Of a stretch of 5,426 nucleotides of DNA, positions 1-5,266 are shown piece by piece. The first letter of the stretch is position 1. Every line of letters begins with the position of its first letter. This DNA comes from a bacterium (GTDB lineage Bacteria; Bacteroidota; Bacteroidia; Cytophagales; Thermonemataceae). The notes below the pieces were generated by a model. It saw only the letters and a program-made list of their open reading frames with translations. It was not told the DNA's origin and searched no databases. The position numbers and the translations under genes are program-made. The stretch is taken from NCBI GenBank assembly GCA_025362415.1, contig JANYGM010000139.1, positions 1 through 5,426 of the forward strand. The letters are read 5' to 3'.

Positions 1-65
1 TTCGCTCCAGCGGAGCGCAATATTTATAAAACTAGCCCTTGCTAGTGTCGCTCCGCTGGAGCGAA
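1..65. repeat. Nested (BIME-like) palindromic repeat
   Basis: The 17-base segment 1-17 is the exact reverse complement of 49-65. Each arm is itself a hairpin: CGCTCC (3-8) pairs with GGAGCG (12-17), and the same six-base stem recurs at 49-54 with 58-63, each with a three-base loop (AGC or GCT). Between the arms lies a third hairpin, ACTAGC (31-36) / GCTAGT (41-46) with loop CCTT. Two inverted palindromic units around a spacer is the layout of REP doublets (BIMEs). It could also act as a terminator or RNA stabiliser for a gene left of the window, but no uridine run follows the last stem directly. Structure is certain; function is not. Confidence 0.75.
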
Positions 66-97
66 ATACATTTTTTAACTGTTTTCTATAAATATAT

Positions 98-112
98 CAG
101 TCCGCTGGACTG
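98..112. repeat. Short palindromic repeat related to the 1-65 element
   Basis: CAGTCC (98-103) pairs with GGACTG (107-112) around a GCT loop. It has the same core, CC-GCT-GG, as the hairpin at 49-63, but the outer stem bases differ on both sides in a compensating way (CGCTCC/GGAGCG there, CAGTCC/GGACTG here). Both hairpins are followed by AATACA (65-70 and 114-119). This suggests a family of small mobile or REP-like palindromes in which base pairing is kept while sequence changes. Confidence 0.65.
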
Positions 113-140
113 TAATACAAATTATCAATGTCGTTATCTA

Positions 141-154
141 AGTAGTGAGTAGTG
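141..154. repeat. Inverted copy of the CACTACTCACTAC array unit
   Basis: Bases 142-154 are the exact reverse complement of 218-230 (CACTACTCACTAC), a unit of the tandem array downstream, so array-type sequence is present here in the opposite orientation. It is followed by AATACA at 156-161, the same suffix seen after the two upstream palindromes. Confidence 0.6.
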
Positions 155-201
155 GAATACATTATTTACAACAATACTACACTACATACTCGTACCAAAA
201 A

Positions 202-342
202 CACCACACACTAAAAACACTACTCACTACACACTAAAAACACTACACACTAAAAAACACTACTCACTAAAACACTACTCACTAAAAACACTACACACTA
301 CTTGCACTACTCACTACACACTAACACACTACACACTAAAAA
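202..342. repeat. Degenerate CACTAC(T/A)CACTAAAAA tandem array
   Basis: Units of about 15-17 bases, with consensus CACTAC, then TC or AC, then ACTAAAAA, recur at 202-217, 241-257, 258-272, 273-288 and 289-304. Longer compound units that gained an extra CTACACA segment lie at 218-240 and 305-324, and a final one at 325-342. Unit length drifts with the A-run (four to six A), which is typical of slippage. The strand is almost free of G. The last A-run merges without a gap into the Lys-Lys codons that open the lipid kinase domain, so array and gene overlap from 302. Confidence 0.85.
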
Positions 343-1255
343 GATAGCTTTTATCATCAATCCTATTTCTGGTGGAATAGCAAAAACTAATTTTAATGAT
401 TTGATTAAGAAGGTTTTAGATAAAAACTTTGTTATTGAAACTTTCCTTACAGAGCGGGCTAATCACGCCACAGAAATAGCACAAAATTTACTAAAAACTG
501 ATATTTCTTACATTATTGCAGTTGGTGGAGATGGTACAATCAACGAAGTAGCAAAAGTGCTGACTAATACAGAAAAAATAATGGGAATAGTGCCTTGTGG
601 CTCTGGAAATGGGCTTGCAAGACATCTAAAAATTCCTTTGGAAATAGCAAACGCATTATCTTTTATCAATAAAAAAATAAGTGAAATAAATGATAATTCA
701 ACAGATATTTCAAAACAAATAACTATTATAGATACCTGCACCTTAAATGGAAATTATTTTTTTTGTACGGCAGGAATAGGCTTTGATGCCCACGTAAGCG
801 CACATTTTGCCAAAGCTAAGGCACGAGGATTTTGGAATTATATCAAAAGCACGTTTCATATTTTTAAAGATTTTATCCCAGAAACCTATCATTTAGAAAT
901 GCAAACCGCTGATAATCAAGAAATAAAATTATCAAAAGTAGCATTTTCTTTGACTTTTGCCAATGCCGCCCAGTTTGGGAATAATGCTTTCATTGCGCCC
1001 CAAGCCAATATTTCTGATGGTTTGCTGAATGTTTGCTTAGTAAACCCCTTTCCTAAATGGATGATGCCTATTTTTGGTGTTAGACTTTTTTTGAAAACTA
1101 TAGACAAATCAAAATTCTACGAAAATTATCTTGTCAAAAAAGTTACTATTACACGTCAAAAAGCTGGTTTTTGCCATCTTGATGGAGAAAACTATACTTT
1201 TGAAGAGAAAATTATGGTCGTAATAAATCCACAAAGTTTGAGAATTTTAGCATAA
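302..1255 (+). CDS. Diacylglycerol kinase-family (YegS/DgkB-like) lipid kinase
   Basis: Predicted to phosphorylate a lipid alcohol such as diacylglycerol with ATP, acting in the cytosol at the membrane face during phospholipid turnover; the real substrate in Bacteroidota relatives is often unknown. Visible family motifs are the opening strand ending in NPISGG (20-25), the nucleotide-binding GGDGT (75-79), GIVPCGSGNGLAR (95-107), TAGIGFDAHV (156-165) and the C-terminal DGE (294-296). No signal peptide or membrane segment is seen. The start is uncertain. TTG 302 is the only usable start codon in frame after the stop at 251, and it gives about 12 residues (HYSLHTNTLHT and so on) encoded purely by the upstream repeat array. 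The family normally begins with Met just before the KKIAFIINP strand, where no start codon exists here. The catalytic domain looks complete and the product would be about 305 residues without the repeat tail. An intrinsic terminator follows. The family call is firm; whether the gene is efficiently translated is open. Confidence 0.9.
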   Translation: MHYSLHTNTLHTKKIAFIINPISGGIAKTNFNDLIKKVLDKNFVIETFLTERANHATEIAQNLLKTDISYIIAVGGDGTINEVAKVLTNTEKIMGIVPCGSGNGLARHLKIPLEIANALSFINKKISEINDNSTDISKQITIIDTCTLNGNYFFCTAGIGFDAHVSAHFAKAKARGFWNYIKSTFHIFKDFIPETYHLEMQTADNQEIKLSKVAFSLTFANAAQFGNNAFIAPQANISDGLLNVCLVNPFPKWMMPIFGVRLFLKTIDKSKFYENYLVKKVTITRQKAGFCHLDGENYTFEEKIMVVINPQSLRILA

Positions 1256-1259
1256 TTTC

Positions 1260-1275
1260 ATTAGCGGTTGCTAAT
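1260..1275. repeat. Small TAGC-nnTT-GCTA hairpin
   Basis: ATTAGC (1260-1265) pairs perfectly with GCTAAT (1270-1275) around GGTT, five bases after the lipid kinase stop codon. The hairpin at 31-46 has the same plan (ACTAGC, CCTT, GCTAGT): shared TAGC/GCTA stem and TT in the loop, with one compensating base-pair change. There is no T-run behind it, so it is probably a small repeat or 3'-end structure and not a terminator alone. Confidence 0.5.
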
Positions 1276-1284
1276 AAAATAAAG

Positions 1285-1316
1285 AAGCCTTTCCAGTATT
1301 TGGAGAGGCTTTTTTT
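1285..1316 (+). terminator. Rho-independent terminator of the lipid kinase gene
   Basis: AAGCCTTTCCA (1285-1295) pairs with TGGAGAGGCTT (1301-1311), with one G-T wobble (1291/1305) and a five-base loop GTATT. The stem runs into seven T (1310-1316). It lies 30 bases after the stop codon and separates the lipid kinase from the regulator downstream. Confidence 0.88.
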
Positions 1317-1382
1317 CTGACAGTTTGCTTGTTTTGAACGCTTATTTTTGATTTACAATAGGATTTTAATGTGTGAATTGTG

Positions 1383-1390
1383 TAACTTTG
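1383..1390 (+). promoter_or_regulatory. Candidate Bacteroidota -7 element (TAACTTTG)
   Basis: TAACTTTG is an exact match to the TAnnTTTG -7 consensus used by the primary sigma factor of Bacteroidota, in the gap between the terminator and the AraC-type gene. No TTG lies at the usual -33 spacing, so it is less certain than the next element and may be a second, upstream start site. Confidence 0.4.
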
Positions 1391-1428
1391 CATAAAGGTT
1401 ACGTAACAATATCTAATAAAATTAAAGG

Positions 1429-1436
1429 TATCTTTG
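1429..1436 (+). promoter_or_regulatory. Candidate Bacteroidota -7 element (TATCTTTG)
   Basis: TATCTTTG is a perfect TAnnTTTG match. Transcription would begin near 1442, about 30 bases before the TTG chosen as the regulator start, a normal leader length. A -33 TTG at consensus spacing is missing. If this promoter is used, a GTG start at 1373 would lie upstream of the transcript, which supports the shorter protein. Confidence 0.5.
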
Positions 1437-1474
1437 TAAGAAATTATGTTAAACGCTCTCAAAAAATATATCAA

Positions 1475-2035
1475 TTGAAACTTTTCATAAAAAATATGGT
1501 TTCCAACCGTTGCAAAATGGTGGTTAAAGACATACTAAAACAATTAGAATTGCATTTTGTATTGGTAGATTTGGGTGAGGTTGATATTATGGAGAATATC
1601 TCTGTGATGCAAAAAGAAGAACTAAAAATACTGCTAAAATCTGCAGGACTAGACCTTATGGACGACAAACGCGCCGTACTTATTGAAAAAATAAAAAATG
1701 CTGTTGTAGAAATGGTGCATCACTCTGACGAAGTAATGAAAGTGAATTTTTCTGATTTTTTGAGTGAAAAACTCAACCACGACTATACTTATCTTGCTAA
1801 TCTTTTCTCTGAAATACAAGGCACAACCATAGAACAGTTTGTTATCTCTCACAAAGTAGAACGCATCAAAGAACTGATTATTTATGGGGAGTTAAACATC
1901 ACAGAAATTGCTTGGAAAATGAATTATAGTAGCGTGGCGCATCTTTCAAATCAATTTAAGAAAGTTACAGGGCTTGCACCCTCCCATTTTAAGCAACTGA
2001 AAGATAAAAGAAGGAAACCATTAGAAGATATTTAA
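1475..2035 (+). CDS. Small AraC-type regulator with HMA-like N-terminus
   Basis: Predicted cytoplasmic DNA-binding transcription regulator of 186 residues. The C-terminal AraC domain (about 88-175) shows two helix-turn-helix units: the first around YTYLANLFSEIQG (104-116) and the second around ITEIAWKMNYSSVAHLSNQF (142-161), followed by the family hallmark KKVTGLAPSHFK (162-173). The N-terminus (1-65) resembles a heavy-metal-associated fold: KLFIKNMVSNRCKMVV (2-17) matches the MxCxxC-type strand-loop-helix, but with Ser10 where the first metal Cys would be, leaving only Cys13, so classical two-Cys metal binding is not expected. The frame is open back to a GTG at 1373, but those 34 extra codons look like upstream DNA. 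TTG 1475 was chosen because Met-Lys-Leu-Phe-Ile-Lys-Asn-Met-Val is, from recall, how this Bacteroidota family normally starts. An ATG at 1496 or later would cut the fold. Target genes and inducer are unknown; the adjacent kinase and receiver are candidates. Confidence 0.85.
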   Translation: MKLFIKNMVSNRCKMVVKDILKQLELHFVLVDLGEVDIMENISVMQKEELKILLKSAGLDLMDDKRAVLIEKIKNAVVEMVHHSDEVMKVNFSDFLSEKLNHDYTYLANLFSEIQGTTIEQFVISHKVERIKELIIYGELNITEIAWKMNYSSVAHLSNQFKKVTGLAPSHFKQLKDKRRKPLEDI

Positions 2036-2050
2036 AAAGCAACCCTTTCG

Positions 2051-2087
2051 TCAGACCTTCAAGGTCTTAAAGACCTTGAAGGTTTGA
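2051..2087. repeat. Nested ACCTTCAAGGT palindrome between regulator and kinase
   Basis: Bases 2055-2068 are the exact reverse complement of 2070-2083, and pairing continues to 2051/2087 with one G-T pair. Each arm is itself a palindrome: ACCTT-C-AAGGT (2055-2065) and ACCTT-G-AAGGT (2073-2083). It fills most of the 88-base gap between two same-strand genes. No T-run follows, so it is not a standard terminator; it may be a dispersed intergenic repeat that would act as an attenuator or mRNA-processing hairpin inside an operon. From recall, similar AACCTTCAAGGTC palindromes are frequent in Bacteroidota intergenic regions. Confidence 0.7.
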
Positions 2088-2123
2088 ACAAAAAAATTAC
2101 AATAACAATAACAACTTAATAAA

Positions 2124-4685
2124 ATGAGCAGTATCAATACAAATCAACCTCACTATGTACGCAGTCTTGTGGAAGCAAGTCTTGATCCGCTTATTGTAAT
2201 TAACAAGAAAGGGAAAATTACGGATATGAATGAGGCTTTTATGAAGGCTACAGACAAAACTCGTAAACAATTACTTCATACAGAATTTTCTATCTACTTT
2301 ACAGAACCTAAAAAAGCTTGTGAAGTATATCAAGAAGTATTTAAAAAAGGAGCTGTTTTTAATTATCCGCTTGTTATCATAGACCAAATACAAACAGAAG
2401 TAATATTTAATGCTACGAGTTTTATAGATGCCTACGGTAATATTCTGGGCGCAGTCGTAGTAGCAAGAATTGCTACAGACCAAAGAAAAATAGAAAAAGA
2501 ATTGAGCGAAGCATTAGAAAACTATCAAAGTGCCAGACTTGAGGCGGAGAAAGCAAACATTGAAATAAATGACCTATCAACACAAAAAGAAAAGGAAACA
2601 CTAGAACTCGCTAATATTGCTATACACCGAGAAAAAGAAGCAACAGAACTCGCTAAAATTGCTGTACGCCGAGAAAAAGAAGCTACAGAACTCGCTAAAA
2701 TTGCCATACAAAAAGAAAAAGAAGCAGCAGAACTCGCTAATATTGCCACACAAAAACAAAAAGAAGCAGCAGAAATTGCTAGACTTGCAACGCTAAAAGA
2801 AAAAGAAGCAACAGAGGTGGCTAGACTTGCAACGCTAAGAGAAAAAGAGTCCGCAGAAGTTACTAGACTTGCCCTTCTCAAAGAAAAACAAGCTATAGAA
2901 ATTAGTATGCTTGCTATGATCCAAGAAAAAGCAAAAGCAGAAGTAGAAAGGATAGCAGCACTAAAAGAAAAAGAAACTTCAGAAGTGAGTAGGCTAGCTA
3001 TACTCAAAGAAAAAGAAAAAGCAGAAGTAGCTTGTATTATTGCACAACACGAGAAAGAAAAAGCGGAAATATCTAGTATTTTAGCAGAAAAAGCACAAAA
3101 GGAAGCAGAGCTAGCTACCATTATTGCAGAAAATGCCACTATTATTGCAGAAGATGCTGTAAGATCTAAGCAACAATTCTTATCTAATATGAGCCACGAG
3201 ATAAGAACACCAATGAATGCCATTATTGGCTTTACGAAAGTGCTACTAAAAACTGAACTTTCTACGAAACAAGCAGAATATCTCAATGCCATAAAAATGA
3301 GCGGTGATGCCCTGATTGTACTTATTAATGATATTCTAGACCTTGCCAAAGTAAATGCAGGCAAAATGACCTTTGAAAAAAATCCGTTCAAACTCAAAGA
3401 CTCTATTGCCTCAATGCTACATTTGTTTGAACCTAAAATAGAAGAAAAAAATCTCAAACTTATCAAAGAATATGACAAAAATATTCCTACAGTATTGTTA
3501 GGTGACCCTATACGTTTGCATCAAATAATCCTTAATCTGATTAGCAATGCCGTAAAATTTACCTCTGAAGGAATTATTACGGTGAGCGTAAATCTTGTAA
3601 ATGAAGATGACAACACAGCAAGAATACAATTCTCTGTAAAAGATACAGGAATAGGCATCAAACAAGAAAAAATAGACGGAATATTTGAGAATTTTCAGCA
3701 GGCTTCTAGCGGAACTTCACGCATTTATGGAGGAACAGGGCTTGGGCTAGCCATTGTAAAACAACTTGTTATCCCGCAAGGTGGCACTATCAGTGTTAAA
3801 AGCAAATTAAATGAGGGTTCTACTTTTAGTTTTATATTAGATTTTCAGAAAACCAACGCCACCATAACCACAGACATAGAAATTATGGAACAAGATACTG
3901 CAAAGCAGAATATCAGAGTGCTTGTCGTAGAAGATATTGCACTCAACCAACTTTTAATGAAAACTTTATTAGATGATTTTGGCTTTGAGAGAGATATTGC
4001 CTCCAATGGCAAAATAGCCATAGAAAAGCTAGCACAAAATGAGTATGATATTATTCTTATGGACTTACAAATGCCAGAAATGAATGGCTTTGATGCAACA
4101 GCTCATATCAGAAACGTACTAAAATTAGATATTCCTATCATTGCGCTTACTGCAGATGTAACAACTGTGGATTTGGCTAAGTGTAAAGCCGTAGGAATGA
4201 ATGATTATATTGCAAAACCTGTTGATGAAAAGTTGCTTTATAGCAAAATAATTGGTTTTTTTCAAAAACCAACACCTGCAGCAATAGTAGCAGTGGCTAA
4301 TGTTGGTAATGAAGAAATAAAGCAAATGCGTTGTATTGATTTGGCATACCTCATCAAGCGTACCAAGTCTGACCCTGCACTTATGATGGAAATGATTTCA
4401 CTTTATTTGGAACAAACTCCATCACTTATAAGCACAATGAAACAAAGTTTTGAGAAAAAAGATTGGAAAACAATGTACTCCGCTGTTCACAAAATAATCC
4501 CTTCATTTTCTATTATGGGTATTAGTACTGATTTTGAAAACATAGCTAAAAAAGTACAAGATTATGCAAGTACCCAAATTCAAAGAGAAAATATAGCAGA
4601 AATGGTAGAGAAATTAGACCACGTTTGTACGCAAGCCTGCAAAGAACTTCTTGTTGAATTTGATTTAATAAAAAATAGAAAATAA
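2124..4685 (+). CDS. PAS hybrid histidine kinase (PAS-coiled coil-HisKA-HATPase-REC-HPt)
   Basis: Cytoplasmic sensor kinase of 853 residues with no membrane segment. Order: a PAS domain (about 9-120, beginning SLDPLIVINKKGKITDMNEAF); a charged helical linker of thirteen 14-residue repeats (155-336); HisKA with phospho-acceptor His358 in FLSNMSHEIRTPMN; an HATPase domain with N-box LNLISNAVKFT (470-480), G1 DTGIGI (507-512), F-box-like IFENFQQ (520-526) and G2 GGTGLGLAI (536-544); a receiver (597-713) with acidic pair Glu603/Asp604, phospho-acceptor Asp647, Thr676 and Lys698; and an HPt domain (about 735-845) with His789 in AVHKIIPSFSIMG. All catalytic residues are present, so it should autophosphorylate and pass phosphate through its own receiver to HPt. 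The ATG at 2124 follows an A-rich leader and starts just before PAS. The PAS ligand cannot be told from sequence. The receiver gene 80 bases downstream is the likely final acceptor. Confidence 0.95.
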   Translation: MSSINTNQPHYVRSLVEASLDPLIVINKKGKITDMNEAFMKATDKTRKQLLHTEFSIYFTEPKKACEVYQEVFKKGAVFNYPLVIIDQIQTEVIFNATSFIDAYGNILGAVVVARIATDQRKIEKELSEALENYQSARLEAEKANIEINDLSTQKEKETLELANIAIHREKEATELAKIAVRREKEATELAKIAIQKEKEAAELANIATQKQKEAAEIARLATLKEKEATEVARLATLREKESAEVTRLALLKEKQAIEISMLAMIQEKAKAEVERIAALKEKETSEVSRLAILKEKEKAEVACIIAQHEKEKAEISSILAEKAQKEAELATIIAENATIIAEDAVRSKQQFLSNMSHEIRTPMNAIIGFTKVLLKTELSTKQAEYLNAIKMSGDALIVLINDILDLAKVNAGKMTFEKNPFKLKDSIASMLHLFEPKIEEKNLKLIKEYDKNIPTVLLGDPIRLHQIILNLISNAVKFTSEGIITVSVNLVNEDDNTARIQFSVKDTGIGIKQEKIDGIFENFQQASSGTSRIYGGTGLGLAIVKQLVIPQGGTISVKSKLNEGSTFSFILDFQKTNATITTDIEIMEQDTAKQNIRVLVVEDIALNQLLMKTLLDDFGFERDIASNGKIAIEKLAQNEYDIILMDLQMPEMNGFDATAHIRNVLKLDIPIIALTADVTTVDLAKCKAVGMNDYIAKPVDEKLLYSKIIGFFQKPTPAAIVAVANVGNEEIKQMRCIDLAYLIKRTKSDPALMMEMISLYLEQTPSLISTMKQSFEKKDWKTMYSAVHKIIPSFSIMGISTDFENIAKKVQDYASTQIQRENIAEMVEKLDHVCTQACKELLVEFDLIKNRK
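2586..3131 (+). repeat. In-frame 42-bp minisatellite coding thirteen 14-residue repeats
   Basis: The kinase linker at residues 155-336 consists of thirteen consecutive 14-residue units with consensus (K/R)EKEA(T/A)E followed by (L/V)A(K/R/N)(I/L)AxQ/L. Units 2-4 (2628-2753) are nearly identical at DNA level, while units 8-13 have diverged. A unit of 42 bases equals two heptads, so gain or loss of units would keep both the reading frame and the helical register. Each unit has one highly charged heptad and one Ala/Leu/Ile-rich heptad, suggesting a long rigid helix or coiled coil between PAS and HisKA. Confidence 0.9.
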
Positions 4686-4765
4686 ACAACCACTAATTTT
4701 TTAGGTTTTTAAATACTTAAAAAGCATAAAATACAACTATAATCTTATTTAAAACCAAAAAAATT

Positions 4766-5200
4766 GTGGAAAATCACGAAAAAATTAGTATCTTTTTGGT
4801 AGATGATGACGCATTGTTTTTGAAATCTTTAGAAATAGAGTTTTTGGAACACGCTGATTTTACTATCAACACTTTCCCTACAGGGGAGAGTTGCGTTAAA
4901 AATCTTCACTTAAATCCTGATATCATCATTCTGGATTATCATTTGGACGGTATTGTGGAGGGTGCAATGAATGGTATAGAAACCTTAGACAAAATCAAAG
5001 AAAACAATCTTGGCATTCCTGTTATTATGCTTTCTTCACAAGATAAAATTGATGTTGCTATTAATTGTATGCATCACATGGCGTTTGATTATGTAGTAAA
5101 GAATGAAACCGCCTTTATACGCCTTCAAAAAATCATTACCAATATCTTTAAGTTTAAGAAAATGGAGAAACAAATACAATGGTATATGGAAAGAATGTAG
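4766..5200 (+). CDS. CheY-like single-domain response regulator
   Basis: A 144-residue receiver with no output domain, predicted to be phosphorylated by, or shuttle phosphate from, a partner kinase or HPt. Receiver landmarks are all present: ISIFLVDDDALF (7-18) with the acidic cluster Asp13-Asp15, phospho-acceptor Asp57 in IIILDYHLDG, Ser90 in VIMLSSQ (86-92), and Lys112 in FDYVVKNE (107-114). A loop after the acceptor (GIVEGAMNG, 62-70) is slightly longer than in CheY. A basic and aromatic tail of about 20 residues follows the last helix (KFKKMEKQIQWYMERM) and could be a docking helix. The start is GTG 4766: no ATG exists in frame before the first beta strand, and the upstream stop is at 4727. 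It lies 80 bases after the hybrid kinase on the same strand, in a gap with no obvious promoter or terminator, so co-transcription is likely. It acts by protein contact, not by DNA binding. Confidence 0.9.
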   Translation: MENHEKISIFLVDDDALFLKSLEIEFLEHADFTINTFPTGESCVKNLHLNPDIIILDYHLDGIVEGAMNGIETLDKIKENNLGIPVIMLSSQDKIDVAINCMHHMAFDYVVKNETAFIRLQKIITNIFKFKKMEKQIQWYMERM

Positions 5201-5221
5201 TTTTTTGTACTGATGTATATA

Positions 5222-5266
5222 AAAAGTGAGGTGAGTTATATAATTTATATAACTCACCTCACTTTT
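5222..5266. terminator. Long perfect hairpin, probable bidirectional terminator
   Basis: Bases 5222-5243 are the exact reverse complement of 5245-5266 (22 pairs, one central base). The stem has a GC-richer block GTGAGGTGAG, with an A-tract on the left (5221-5225) and a T-tract on the right (5263-5266), the arrangement of a terminator working on both strands. It starts 22 bases after the receiver stop. The T-tract is only four bases, so termination strength is uncertain. Its right arm is also the first unit of the tandem array that follows, so it may instead be a by-product of an inverted repeat copy. Confidence 0.55.

Larger units (their letters stand above)
1..301. other. Repeat-rich intergenic region, no gene seen
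   Basis: I see no credible coding region on either strand here. The stretch consists of a nested palindrome (1-65), a T-rich spacer, a second related palindrome (98-112), a unique segment containing an inverted copy of the downstream array (141-154), and most of a CACTA-rich tandem array from 202 onward. No TAnnTTTG promoter element typical of Bacteroidota was found upstream of the lipid kinase, so how that gene is transcribed is not visible. The window begins inside the first palindrome, so that element may extend to the left. Confidence 0.75.

Noticed and set aside
202..342. CRISPR array
   Set aside because: Units are contiguous with no unique spacers and vary in length with A-run slippage; this is a minisatellite.
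508..741. Small antisense frames within the lipid kinase, regulator and kinase genes
   Set aside because: They lie wholly opposite well-supported genes and show no domain, start-site or composition evidence of coding.
1373..1474. N-terminal 34-codon extension of the AraC-type regulator from GTG 1373
   Set aside because: It contains two perfect TAnnTTTG promoter elements and has no domain similarity, while the conserved fold begins right after TTG 1475.
2525..3478. Long reverse-strand open frame of 317 codons, Ser/Ala/Phe-rich and repetitive
   Set aside because: It is the antisense of the 42-bp in-frame minisatellite in the kinase: the repeat keeps the opposite frame free of stops. The kinase strand has full domain support and this frame has no recognisable fold.
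4706..4723. TTTTTAA/TTAAAAA hairpin between kinase and receiver as a terminator
   Set aside because: The stem is made only of A-T pairs with no T-run after it, as expected by chance in such AT-rich spacer DNA.
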